DNA of 64,000 bases from CAWKGV01 sp963849305 (GTDB taxonomy: Bacteria > Pseudomonadota > Alphaproteobacteria > Acetobacterales > Acetobacteraceae), in the NCBI GenBank assembly GCA_963849305.1, contig CAWKGV010000023.1, positions 124,001-188,000 on the forward strand. Reading direction: 5' to 3'. The stretch's first letter is position 1. Every line of letters begins with the position of its first letter. Shown here in pieces: positions 24,876-33,635 of this stretch. The notes under the pieces were generated by a model. It was not told where the DNA came from. It searched no databases and saw only the letters and a list, made by a program, of their open reading frames with translations. The position numbers were made by a program, and so were the translations under genes.

Positions 24876-25665
24876 CCGCCGTAACTGTCGCCGACGCTGC
24901 CGACGGAAGGCTTGATGCCGGCCTCGGCCAGACGTTCGGTGTAGCGGATCGAGACGTATTGCACGCCGCGATCACTGTGATGCACGAGACCACCCCGCTG
25001 CAGGGGGTGGCGATCGTAGAGGGCTTGCTCCAGGGCATCGAGCACAAAGTCGGTTCGTGCCGAACGCGATACTCGCCAACCGACGATGCGCCGCGCGAAG
25101 GCGTCGATGACGAAGGCACGTAGACAAACCCCTGCCAGGTGACGACGTAGGTGAAGTCCGCGACCCACAATGCGTTCGGTTTCGGCGCCTGAAACTGCCG
25201 GTTTACCCGATCGAGCGGGTACCGCGCGGCAGGACTGCTGATCGTCGTCTTTACCGGTTTGCCGCGGATCGCTCCCGAAAGTCCCATCTGCTGCATCAGC
25301 CGCGCCGTGGTGCAGCGGGCCACAGCGATCCCCTCCCGGCGCAGCTGCCGCCAGGACCTTGTGCACGCCGTAGACCCGGAAGTTCGCCTCCCACACCCGC
25401 CGGATCTCGGGCCGCCGCGCCGCATCCCGCCGCGCCCGGGCCGGCCATTTGCCGGGGCCGGCCTCGCGCGGCACGGACGTGGTAGGTGGACGGGCGATCG
25501 GCAGCACGCGGCAGATCGGCTCGACCCCGCAGAGGTCGCGATGTGCGTCGATGAACGCAATCATGGCTTCGACCGCGGTCGAGCTCCGCCTGAGCAGAGT
25601 ACGCCGACGCCTTGCGCAGGATTTCACGGCCTCCGGGAAGCCCGGTACGGTTCACAGCGTCGGAT
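24876..25665 (-). pseudogene. IS3-family transposase (OrfAB), frameshifted and truncated
   Basis: Reading leftward, the OrfA end EILRKASAYSAQAELDR is followed by OrfB: FIDAHRDLCGVEPICRVLPIA and VWEANFRVYGVHKVLAAA. After a frameshift come AVARCTTARLMQQMGLSGAIRGKPVKTT and ALWVADFTYVVTWQGFVYV, then a second shift to VIDAFARRIVGWRVSR, GLVHHSDRGVQYVSIRYTERL and SVGSVGDSY. The frame is lost right after GDSY, so the last catalytic Glu of the DDE triad is missing. Neither terminal repeat is recognisable. The element cannot move by itself. Confidence 0.85.
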
Positions 25666-25772
25666 AGAGCTCTGATTGTGGAAGTGGTTGTAGTAGTTGA
25701 TCCAGCCCCGGATGTAGGGGTTGAACATCCGAGCCAGGTCGTCCAGCGCCTTCAATCGCGGTAGGGCCGGAT
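25652..25772 (-). pseudogene. Group II intron maturase, C-terminal scrap
   Basis: About 40 codons read PALPRLKALDDLARMFNPYIRGWINYYNHF and, one base shifted, SELYPTL. This is the maturase-specific domain end of group II intron reverse transcriptases (INPxIRGWINYY). All RT motifs are absent. It abuts the IS3 remnant. Confidence 0.6.
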
Positions 25773-26366
25773 TGAACTGAACCGCGGGCCGCAGCCGCTA
25801 TGGGCCGACGTGAGGGATAGGCGAACGGCCCGACTGGCAGCTTCGGTCGCGGCATGGCAACGTGCGTGACATCGCCAATGGGCACGATGGGGAGTTCAAG
25901 GTCGGTCGCCGGCCAATTCTCCGCCCTGCCGGTGCGGACATCGGCTTTGCCGGCTTGCTGAAGGCGTCGAGGCAGGCGCTCGTCGTCGGTCATGACCTCA
26001 CGCACTCACCGCGATCGTGCGCCGCCCCTACCGCCTCAGCGGTTTAGTTCAATCCCAAGAAGTCAAAGCCTAGGCGGGTTGGTATCAGACATCGGCAAAC
26101 GTCAAGCCACTGGTTCCTAGTGGTATCCCAGGCAACATCACGGACACCGCCCCCGGGCTAGATGCCTGGTGCAATGCGTAATGCCGTCATCCATGCCGCC
26201 GATGACCGGCCGCCCTGGACCGAAGCTCCCGCGTCGAATAAAATGCATCGCGTCGCTTGGTTTTGTCCAATAAGCCCCGCCTTCTATGGTGGCGGAAACT
26301 GAACGACTGGACCCCGCCCTCACGATGCAAATTGGCCCGCAAACCACCGTCTCCGCAGCCCATGAG
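25773..26366. other. Scrambled intergenic region with one IS-like end
   Basis: About 590 bases with no intact gene. A leftward frame (about 25770-26005: MTDDERLPRRLQQAGKADVRTG, then ENWPATDLELPIVPIGDVTHVAMPRPKLPVG) looks protein-like but has no recognised family and no clear end. At 26051-26084 sits one arm of a 34-bp inverted repeat whose partner is at 30201-30235. The remainder up to the DUF305 gene probably holds its promoter. Confidence 0.4.
26051..26084. repeat. IS-end-like inverted repeat, left arm
   Basis: Begins AATCCCAAGA and ends GGCGGGTTGGTA. It matches the reverse complement of 30201-30235 at about 31 of 34 positions with one 1-base gap. It ends in TA, the target dinucleotide of IS630-family elements. 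Confidence 0.65.
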
Positions 26367-26831
26367 ATGGCAGCGTTTCGGCGCAGGCGATGGTCCTCCA
26401 TTGCTACCGCTCTGGCTGTCATTTTTGGTGCGATGACCATCGCACATGCCGCCTCGCCGGGTGTTTCCTCAGCCGAAGCGCCGTTCCTGGCCGAGAACCA
26501 GGCCGCGATGGACAAGATGATGGCCGGTATGAACGTTAAGCCATCCGGCGACGTCGATCATGACTTCGCTGCCATGATGATCCAGCACCACCATCAGGGT
26601 GCGATCGACATGGCGCAGGCAGAACTGCGCTACGGGCACAACGAGCAACTGCGCCGGATCGCGCAGGAAATCGTTGTCGAGCAGCAGCAGGAGATCACCG
26701 CGATGCGGCTGGCGCTCGGCCAGCCTCCGCCCCCGTCGATTGCAGCCCCCGACCAGCCGTCATACCTCTCGGCGCCAGCACCCCGACCCGCATCCGCCGC
26801 AACGACGAATAGACACAAGGAACCGCAATGA
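26367..26831 (+). CDS. DUF305 domain protein, exported
   Basis: 154 aa if started at the ATG 26367, which places an ordinary signal peptide at the N-terminus (FRRRRWSSIATALAVIFGAMTIAHAA, cleavage near 29). Alternative in-frame ATGs at 26286 and 26325 would bury it. The DUF305 core is DHDFAAMMIQHHHQGAIDMAQAEL (64-87), rich in Met and His and widely associated with copper/silver and other metal handling in the periplasm. The metal role is inferred from family context. The stop overlaps the beta-propeller gene (ATGA), so the two are one operon. Confidence 0.82.
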   Translation: MAAFRRRRWSSIATALAVIFGAMTIAHAASPGVSSAEAPFLAENQAAMDKMMAGMNVKPSGDVDHDFAAMMIQHHHQGAIDMAQAELRYGHNEQLRRIAQEIVVEQQQEITAMRLALGQPPPPSIAAPDQPSYLSAPAPRPASAATTNRHKEPQ

Positions 26832-28294
26832 TCCGCAATCTGTTCGCGGCGGCCCTGCTGGGCGGCACAGTATTGGCGGGCGGCGCATCCGCGTGGGCCG
26901 GGCAAGCGCCTGCAGCGGCTTCCGCACCCGATATTCCGCTGAGCCATCGTGACCGGGTCTATGCGGCGGAGCAGTTCTCCAACACGGTATCGGTCACTGA
27001 TCCGGCGGACAACAAGCTGCTCGGTGTGATCCGCCTGGGCGACCCGACCCCGATGAATTTCAGCCCGCTTTATCGAGGCCAGTTGCTTGTGCACGGCATG
27101 GGCTTCTCCCCCGACCATCGCACGCTTGCGGTGGTTTCCATTGGCTCGAACTCCGTTGCGTTCGTTGACACCGCGACCAACAAAATCAAGCACATAACCT
27201 ATGTCGGCCGGGCGCCGCATGAGGCCTTCTTCACGCCGGATGGCAAGGAGGTGTGGGTCACTATTCGCGGCGAAAATTATGTCGCCGTGTTGGACGGCTC
27301 CACCTTCAAGGAGAATACGCGGATCACGGTGCCGGCCGGTCCCGGTATGCAGATATTCTCGCCGGACGGGAAGTACGGCTATGTATGCTCGTCATTCAAC
27401 CCCGAGACCGACGTGATCACTATTGCGGATCACAAGGTCGTCGCGAAGGTGCCGCAGGCGAGTCCGTTCTGCCCCAACATTGCCGCCACGCCGGACGGTT
27501 CGCAGGTGTGGTTTACGCTCAAGGACACCGGCAAGACACAGGTATTCGACGCGAGGCCGCCCTTCTCCGTGCTGAAAACGCTCGATACGGGCCCGATTAC
27601 CAACCACGTTAACATTGTGCGCAATCGCCACGGCATGTTCGCCTACGTCACCGTGGGCGGGCTCAATGAGGTGCAGGTGTTCCGCACTGATAATTTCAGT
27701 AAGGTCGCGACAATCCCGGTTGGCAAGCTGCCGCATGGAATTTGGCCGTCGGGGGATGGGTCGCGCGTCTATGTCGGACTGGAGAACGACGACAAGATGA
27801 CCGCGATCGATACCCTGACGAACAAGTTGATCGCGACCGTGCCGATCGGCCAGGCGCCGCAGGCAGTGACCTACGTGCCGAACGCAGTCCCCGTAGGAGC
27901 CGGAACGGACGGGCTTGAGCAGCTCGGCATCGCCGGCCAGGCGGCGCATTTCACGTTGCTGCTGGCGGGCGGCAAGGCCGAGGCCGTGGCCAAGCCGCCG
28001 ACCAGCGTGAGCCTGTTCGATCAGGGATTGCTGCAAGTCCTGCAAGCGTCGGTGACCGGGCTGGAGCCCAAGCGGCCGTACGTGCTCGCCTTGTCGAACC
28101 GCGCGGACGGCGACGGCCAACTGGAGGCGCTTGCCAGCTTCACGACCAATCCGGCCGGCTCGGCGATCGTGAACGCGGTCGGACCAATCCGTCAGATCGT
28201 TCAGGGCGCAGCGGATGGGACGCGACGCTACCTGGTGATCGTGCCAGGGGCCACGACGGGTCTGGGCAAGCCGGTGCAGATCCAGGCTCGTTAG
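26828..28294 (+). CDS. Secreted YVTN-type beta-propeller protein (YncE-like)
   Basis: 488 aa, start ATG overlapping the DUF305 stop. Signal peptide at 1-25 (LFAAALLGGTVLAGGASAWAG). Residues about 40-365 are a seven-bladed YVTN/YncE propeller with repeated blades such as NTVSVTDPADNKLLGVIRLGD, NSVAFVDTATNKIKHITYVG and NKLIATVPIGQAPQAVTYVPN. The C-terminal ~120 residues (SLFDQGLLQVLQASVTGLEPKRPYVLALSNRADGDG) form a separate domain of unrecognised type. Such proteins are periplasmic scaffolds or metal-linked enzymes. The DUF305-propeller pairing recurs in bacteria and hints at a shared metal-related job. Confidence 0.85.
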   Translation: MIRNLFAAALLGGTVLAGGASAWAGQAPAAASAPDIPLSHRDRVYAAEQFSNTVSVTDPADNKLLGVIRLGDPTPMNFSPLYRGQLLVHGMGFSPDHRTLAVVSIGSNSVAFVDTATNKIKHITYVGRAPHEAFFTPDGKEVWVTIRGENYVAVLDGSTFKENTRITVPAGPGMQIFSPDGKYGYVCSSFNPETDVITIADHKVVAKVPQASPFCPNIAATPDGSQVWFTLKDTGKTQVFDARPPFSVLKTLDTGPITNHVNIVRNRHGMFAYVTVGGLNEVQVFRTDNFSKVATIPVGKLPHGIWPSGDGSRVYVGLENDDKMTAIDTLTNKLIATVPIGQAPQAVTYVPNAVPVGAGTDGLEQLGIAGQAAHFTLLLAGGKAEAVAKPPTSVSLFDQGLLQVLQASVTGLEPKRPYVLALSNRADGDGQLEALASFTTNPAGSAIVNAVGPIRQIVQGAADGTRRYLVIVPGATTGLGKPVQIQAR

Positions 28295-28744
28295 GGCGCT
28301 CGGGGCTGCCCGGGGTGGCGTCCTAGATGAGATCATAATCTCCTGCCGGGTCCGCATATACGCCATGGAACAGGACGACATTATGAGCCTTGACCGCCGG
28401 CTGACCCTGAGACTTGCTTGAACGGCCGAAAAGCGAGATTGGAACACCAACTATAAGCGTGGTCGATACGTGCGACGATCCATCATGTGACACCTCCCTT
28501 TTTGAACCTTTTAGTATGATACTAGTTGCATCGGCAATGCTGTTCCAACAGCGTGGGACGGTCTCTTTGGAGCGCGGTCACACTATGGCCGCGCTTTAGC
28601 GGCGCATAAGCGGCGGGAACTCGACGACGCCGGATGCTTTCGATCGCGGATGACGCTACGCCCTTGCCCTTACCCAGGATTGGTACGAAATTGCAAAGCT
28701 GCGAGCTAGATCACAGCGCCTCATCGGGCATTCATATGTACTAG
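28295..28744. other. Intergenic stretch, no gene recognised
   Basis: 450 bases between the propeller gene and the IS1182-type element. A possible 18-codon frame (28364-28420, MEQDDIMSLDRRLTLRLA) looks like a truncated N-terminus but has no identifiable family. The region is AT-richer than coding DNA and holds no clear terminator. Confidence 0.35.
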
Positions 28745-30200
28745 CAGCCTGTCGGATTGAGATACCCGATCACGCGATCGGTGGCTAGAATCGGCGGATG
28801 TCGAATTTTGTGCCGTTCAACCGCGACCAGGCCTTTCTGCTGCCGCCCGACCTAAAGACTTGGCTGCCGGAGGATGATCTTGCGCACTTCGTGGTGGCCG
28901 CGGTGGAGCGGGTACCGCTCGGGGCGTTCCGAGTGGCGGAGCGAGCGTGCGGCAAGCCGCAGTATCACCCGCGGCTGATGCTGGCGCTGCTGATCTACAG
29001 CTACGCCAACGGCATCTTCTCGTCGCGGCGGATCGAGCGGGCAACCTACCGTGACATCGCGGTTCGCTTCGTGGCGGCCAACCTGCACCCCGACCACGAC
29101 ACGATCGCGGTGTTCCGACGCTCGAACAAAGCGGCCTTCGAGGCGGCCTTCCTGCAAGTGCTGCTGCTGGCGCGCGAGAGTGGGCTGCTGCGGCTCGGCA
29201 CGGTGTCGATCGATGGGACCAAGATCGACGCCAATGCCTCGAAGATCCGCTCCGTGCGCTACGACCGGGCGCAGGAATTGCGGGCCAAGCTGGCGGCTGA
29301 CATCGCCGCGCTGACCGCGCAGGCCGAAGCGGCCGACGCCGGGGACCACGACCCGCAAGCGTTGCCGGCAGAACTGGCCCGGCGCAACGCGCTCCAGGCG
29401 AAGCTCGATGCTGCCTGCGAGCGGCTGGAAGCCGAGGCACGCGCCGAAGCTGAGGCCGCCCGCCCAGCTTATGAGGCCAAGAAGGCCGCCTATGACGCCA
29501 AGAACGGGCGTCGCGGCCGGCCGCCGAAACCGCCCGATGATACGCCGCCACCAGAGCGACAAAGCAACCTGACGGACCCGGACAGCGCCCTGATGCGACG
29601 CTCGGATGCGCATGAATACCGCCAAGCCTACAACGCACAGGCGGTGGTGTGCGCCGACGGTGCGCAACTGATCCTGGCGACCAACCTGGTCGCGACCCCA
29701 GCCGATGCGCCGAGCTTTGCCGCGACTACCCTGGCAATGGAAACAACCATTGGCCTACCCAAGATCGTTCTGGCCGATACCGGTTTTGCCAGCGGCCCAG
29801 CGGTGGCGGACCTGCACGCACATGGCATCGAGCCATTGGTGGCGATCGGGCGGACCCAGCCGCACCGGCCCTACGACTTCCGTCCGCCGCCGCCGCAAAC
29901 CACGCCGCGCCGGATCACCGAGCCTTGGCGCCTGGCGATGAAAGCCAAGCTGGAGACCGAAGATGCCAAGAACCTCTACAAAAGACGCAAGCAGACCATC
30001 GAACCGGTGTTTGGCATCATCAAGAGCGCCATGGGCTTCGTCCGCTTCCACCTGCGCGGCATCCAAAAGGTTGCCGCCGAGTGGACCCTGACCGCGCTCG
30101 CCTACAACTGCAGGCGAATCGCCCGCCTGCAGGCGGCGTGAACACCCCAGCCGGCTTGCTCATTGGCTCAGCCGGCAGGCTGAATCCGACAGGCTGCTAG
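28741..30200 (+). mobile_element. IS1182-type (IS5-superfamily) insertion sequence, complete
   Basis: Inverted ends CAGCCTGTCGGATT (28745) and its complement ending at 30196 bracket 1452 bp, flanked on both sides by CTAG, a palindrome that can be counted as target duplication or as part of the repeat. It holds a single intact transposase gene. The right end abuts the TA of the inverted repeat at 30201, so it landed exactly at the edge of an older element. Confidence 0.88.
28798..30141 (+). CDS. IS1182-family DDE transposase
   Basis: 447 aa. N-terminal DUF772 region: FVPFNRDQAFLLPPDLKTWLPEDDLAHFVV and YHPRLMLALLIYSYANGIFSSRRIE. Catalytic residues are D in VSIDGTKIDANAS, D in IVLADTGFAS and E in TIEPVFGIIK, with a C-terminal helix WTLTALAYNCRRIARL. 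Between the first and second Asp lies a charged alanine-rich coiled-coil insert (about residues 160-245), as in many IS1182 transposases. The frame is intact. Confidence 0.93.
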   Translation: MSNFVPFNRDQAFLLPPDLKTWLPEDDLAHFVVAAVERVPLGAFRVAERACGKPQYHPRLMLALLIYSYANGIFSSRRIERATYRDIAVRFVAANLHPDHDTIAVFRRSNKAAFEAAFLQVLLLARESGLLRLGTVSIDGTKIDANASKIRSVRYDRAQELRAKLAADIAALTAQAEAADAGDHDPQALPAELARRNALQAKLDAACERLEAEARAEAEAARPAYEAKKAAYDAKNGRRGRPPKPPDDTPPPERQSNLTDPDSALMRRSDAHEYRQAYNAQAVVCADGAQLILATNLVATPADAPSFAATTLAMETTIGLPKIVLADTGFASGPAVADLHAHGIEPLVAIGRTQPHRPYDFRPPPPQTTPRRITEPWRLAMKAKLETEDAKNLYKRRKQTIEPVFGIIKSAMGFVRFHLRGIQKVAAEWTLTALAYNCRRIARLQAA

Positions 30201-30235
30201 TACCAACCCGCTTGGGCTTTGGCTCTCTTGGGATT
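30201..30235. repeat. IS-end-like inverted repeat, right arm
   Basis: Begins TACCAACCCGCTTGGG. It is the near-exact complement of 26051-26084 and leads directly into the IS630-family remnant, so it is probably that element's left end. Confidence 0.65.
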
Positions 30236-30282
30236 CCCAGCCGCGTCCGGCTCTGATTCGATGGCCGCCAGGGGCGATTCGC

Positions 30283-31255
30283 ATGAGCGGGGCAAGGATG
30301 GGCGCGGCGGTGACGATCACGCGGATGGAGCACACGGCGGCTGAGCTTCGTGCGATGGCTGGCAAGTGTCGCGATGGAGCGCAGGTTCGCAGACTACTGG
30401 CCGTCGCGATGGTGCTAGAAGGCTGCGCGCGCACCGAGGCGGCGGAGCAGAACGGCATGAACCGGCAAACGCCGCGCGACTGGGTTTATCGCTACAATAG
30501 CGCCGGGGTTGATGGGCTGAAGTCGCGGAGTAGCCCAGGCCCCACGCCGGCCCTGACCGCGGGACAAATGGCGGAGCTGAAGGCGCTGGTCATCAAGGGG
30601 CCTGATCTGGAGACCCACAAGGTGGTGCGATGGCGTTGTCTGGATCTACGAAGAGGTCGCACGCCGCTTCAACGTGACGGTGCATGAAAGCACCATCGGC
30701 AAAGTGGCTGCGTCATCTCGATCTGACCCGACTGCAACCACGCCCATTCCACCCGAAGAAGGATGCCGCGGCCGAGATGGCGTTTCAAAAAAACTCGCCA
30801 GCCTGGTGAAGGCCGCGCTACCGGCTTCCGCCGTCGGCAAGCCGATCGAGATCTGGTTCCAAAGCCTGCCCTCGGGCTTGACCCGAGGGACGAGGCCCGG
30901 GTCGGCCAGAAGGGTGGCCATGCCTACGTCTGGGCACCAATCGGCGCGCGACCGTTGATGGCCCGCGACAATCGCCATGACTCCGCCTACCTGTTTGGTG
31001 CGATTTGTCCGAACCGCGCCGTCGGGGCCGCGATCATCATGCCGAGCATCAAGGGCCGAGGCGATGACCGAGCATCCGGCTGAAATCAGACCCAGATCGC
31101 ACGCGGCGCTCATGCCGTGCTGGTTTGCGACAGTGCGGATGGCATCAGACCGGCGGCCGACCCGGCGTGCCGGACAGCATCACTCTCCTGCCCCTGCGGT
31201 CGTATTCCCCCGAGTTGAACCCGACGGAGAACGTCTGGACACGACGCCGCTGAGT
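30283..31255 (+). pseudogene. IS630-family transposase, multiply frameshifted
   Basis: The helix-turn-helix start is intact (AAELRAMAGKCRDGAQVRRLLAVAMVLEG, EAAEQNGMNRQTPRDWVYRYN). From about 30640 the text hops between frames: VTVHESTIGK; LASLVKAALPASAVGKPIEIWF; DEARVGQKGGHAYVWAPIGARPLMARDNRHDSAYLFGAICP; AVLVCDSADGI; YSPELNPTENVW. Insertions such as PSGLTRGTRPG between IWFQ and DEA break the first catalytic region. The right end is lost at the junction with a group II intron fragment near 31260. Confidence 0.85.
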
Positions 31256-31299
31256 GTGACGTTCCTGTAGCGCCGCGGCTGGGTCACGAGGCCCTATGC

Positions 31300-32206
31300 G
31301 CGCTGATGCGGTTCGTGGAACACCGGGTTGGCGACCGGCGCGTGCTGCGCCTGATCCGCAAGTGGCTGAAGGTTGGCGTGGTGGAGGACGGCGTGCGACA
31401 CCCGGCGGAGAGGGGCACCCCACAAGGGGCGGTGATCTCCCCGCTGCTGGCGAACGTGTATCTCCATTACGCCTACGATCTGTGGACCGAGCAATGGCGG
31501 CGACGCCATGCGCACGGTGCGATGATCGTGGTGCGCGGAGCCTGTCCTCGGGCCGGCCATAGGCCGGACCCGTGGGCCGACGACACCGTCGTCGGCTTCG
31601 AGCACCGGGCCACGCTGAACGGTTCCTGGCGGAGTTGCGCGAGCGGATGGCGGCATTCGACCTGGAAATGCACCCCGAGAAGACGCGCCTGATCGAATTC
31701 GGCCGCAATGCCGGGTCCGATCGTGCGATCCGCGGGGAAGGCAAACCGGAGACCTTCAACTTCCTGGGCTTCACTCACATCTGCTCGCGAACGCAACGGG
31801 GCCGCTGCCGGCTGTCGCGGCACACGCGGCGCGACCGCATGCAGGGGAAACTGCTGGAAGTCACCGAGGACCTCCGGCGGCGCTGGCACCAGGACGTGGC
31901 CGAACAGGGCGGTGGCTGGGAAGTGTGGTGCGCGGCTTCTTCGCCTACCACGCCGTGCCAACAACGCGCGAGCCCTGTCGGCATTCCGCCACCATGTCAC
32001 GGTGCTCTGGCGACGCGCCCTGCGCCGGCGCAGCCAGCGGGATCGCACGACATGGCCCGATATGGACAGACTGGCGGATCGCTGGCTGCCCAGGCCCCGC
32101 ATATCCCACCCCTGCCGCTGCAGCGTTTTCGCGTCAAACACCCAAGGTGGGAGCCGTATGCGGGAATGCCGCTCGTACCGGTTCTGTGCGGGGGGCGCGC
32201 AGTAAT
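31300..32206 (+). pseudogene. Group II intron reverse transcriptase/maturase, degraded
   Basis: Lacks the N-terminal third. It begins LMRFVEHRVGDRRVLRLIRKWLKVGVVEDG with the RT motif GTPQGAVISPLLANVYLHYAYD. The catalytic YADD is disrupted: MIVVR is followed by about 15 foreign codons before ADDTVVGFEH. After a shift near 31630 it continues FLAELRERMAAFDLEMHPEKTRLIEFGR and KPETFNFLGFTHICSR. Another shift gives VVRGFFAYHAVPT, and another ALSAFRHHVTVLWRRALRRRSQRDRTTW, ending near HPRWEPYAGMPL. The protein is dead; intron RNA domains were not recognised. Confidence 0.82.
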
Positions 32207-32345
32207 GCGCGTCCCTACCGCGATTAACGTGCAGGTTCACCGCGGTTACTTCGCTCCGGGCGCGACCGCCTTTTGCCGGGCAAACCACATCCGAGCCGCC
32301 GAGAAAACGTGTCATATCGGGCTTGCCCATGAGGAAGGGCGGTGA

Positions 32346-32665
32346 GCGCCCGAAACGTTCAGTGGGAGGAGCGATAGCCAGCGGGGATCAGGATGATAGC
32401 CCATTGAATCGACCGTTCGACCCCTACTGTCATCCTCGGCGAAGGCAGCGAATGCCGAGGATCCATGACTTTCTTCGCGTCAGAGCCAGGGAGTCGTGGA
32501 TGGTCGGCTTCGCGGCCTTCGCCGACCATGACGGACGAGAGGTCAGAGCCAGGGGCCGTTGGTATGAGATCTGCGGCTCCGGTTGGGTTCAGCTTCCGCG
32601 CGGGTCAGAACCGCTCCGAAGCGGCTCCCAGCGCGCGATGTCGGCTGCGGGCATAGGGCCGAACT
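32346..32665. other. Intergenic region holding a two-hairpin repeat
   Basis: About 320 bases downstream of the intron remnant and of the convergent PRC-barrel gene. The only structured feature is the dispersed palindromic element at 32429-32532. No coding resemblance was seen. Confidence 0.5.
32429..32532. repeat. Two-hairpin dispersed repeat, copy A
   Basis: Hairpin 1 starts GTCATCCTCGGCGAAGG (32429) and closes through GCCGAGGATCCATGAC (32469). Hairpin 2 starts GTCGTGGATGGTCGGC (32493) and closes through GCCGACCATGAC (32532). A second copy in the opposite order and orientation lies at 47712-47792. Both copies are intergenic, near gene 3' ends, as REP/BIME-like elements usually are. Confidence 0.8.
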
Positions 32666-33130
32666 TCAGTCATTCTTTGTGTAATGGTAGGTCGGCTGCT
32701 TATTGAGGTCTGCCTGCGTCGCGTCGGGCATCAGAACCTTGTTATCGCTGTTCACCTTGGCATCGCCGAACAACACCTTGTCCCACGGCACCGCCACCTT
32801 TTTGTTGTTGGTGGCAATGATCACCTGCAGCTGCCCGCTGCGGCTTGCGACCACGCCATCCACGCTGCCAATCTGCTTGTCGGCCTTGTTGTAGATGTTG
32901 GTGCCGATCATCTTGCCAATCCGCACATCGCCGCTGTCGGTGAGCAGCGGGTTGCGCTGCGACGCGGGGATGCCGGTCGGGCTAACCGTGGCGGTGCCGA
33001 TCTCACCCGTGCTCGCCGCCGGCTGCTGCGGTGTCGATGAGCCGGAAGGAGGATTGGCGTTCTGCGCCCAAGCCGGCACGCCGGCGATCGTGGCGGCAAG
33101 AGCGATGGCCACCAGGGTCGGAGCTTTCAT
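32666..33130 (-). CDS. Exported PRC-barrel domain protein
   Basis: 154 aa from the ATG at 33130 with a strong CAGGAGATCC site. Signal peptide MKAPTLVAIALAATIAGVPAWAQ (cleavage about 23), then a low-complexity linker rich in Ser/Pro/Gln, then a PRC-barrel of about 75 residues (RIGKMIGTNIYNKADKQIGSVDGVV, GQLQVIIATNNKKVAVPWDKVLFG). Periplasmic PRC-barrel proteins are common in Rhizobiales and Rhodospirillales and often stress-induced; the function is unknown. The OmpA fragment lies directly upstream on the same strand, which may be the remains of an operon partner. Confidence 0.85.
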   Translation of the reverse strand: MKAPTLVAIALAATIAGVPAWAQNANPPSGSSTPQQPAASTGEIGTATVSPTGIPASQRNPLLTDSGDVRIGKMIGTNIYNKADKQIGSVDGVVASRSGQLQVIIATNNKKVAVPWDKVLFGDAKVNSDNKVLMPDATQADLNKQPTYHYTKND

Positions 33131-33156
33131 GTCTTGGATCTCCTGCAAGCTGCGGT

Positions 33157-33400
33157 GGTCAGCGAATGACGATCTCGACCCGGCGGTTTTGCGGCTCGCG
33201 CACGCCGGGGGCCGGTCGGCACCAGCAAATGTGTCTCGCCGAAGCCCGGATGGCGATTGCATTGCCTGGCACCCCGTCGCGCACCAGTTCGGCCGCGACA
33301 GTCTTCGCGCGTCGGATCGACAGCCGCCATGTTGTAGCTCGGCTTGCCCGAGCGACCAGGCAGGCGGTCCGCGGTCGGCCATGACCCCGCGCAGTCGCAC
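33157..33400 (-). pseudogene. OmpA-like C-terminal domain fragment
   Basis: Read leftward across frames, the sequence gives SYNMA, SIRRAKTVAAELVRDGVPGNAIAI, GFGETHLLVPTGP and finally VREPQNRRVEIVIR with a TGA. This is the second half of an OmpA/Pal peptidoglycan-binding domain (the NxxRRVEI motif is clear). At least two frameshifts occur, and the signal peptide and first half are absent. Confidence 0.65.
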
Positions 33401-33635
33401 CGCTCGTCCCTCCGTCGCACTCTTAACCGTAGCTTGTCAGCTAAACCGGGCAACGCGAATCATGCTCGACCTTCCTTTATCGCTTGTAATTATATCGGAC
33501 AGCCGACCGAGAAGCAAAAAATACGGGGCAGGCTCACAGCGACTTCGAGCCGCCGGCGCGGCACCGGGGCACCTGGCCCGTGGTGGGCCTCCAGTCTAGG
33601 CTCTGGCGCCTGAACGCGATGACGGAGGAAACGCC

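Noticed and set aside
32666..33400. One 244-aa fused OmpA/PRC protein
   Set aside because: The PRC-barrel part has its own start, ribosome site and signal peptide; the upstream part is a frameshifted OmpA relic.
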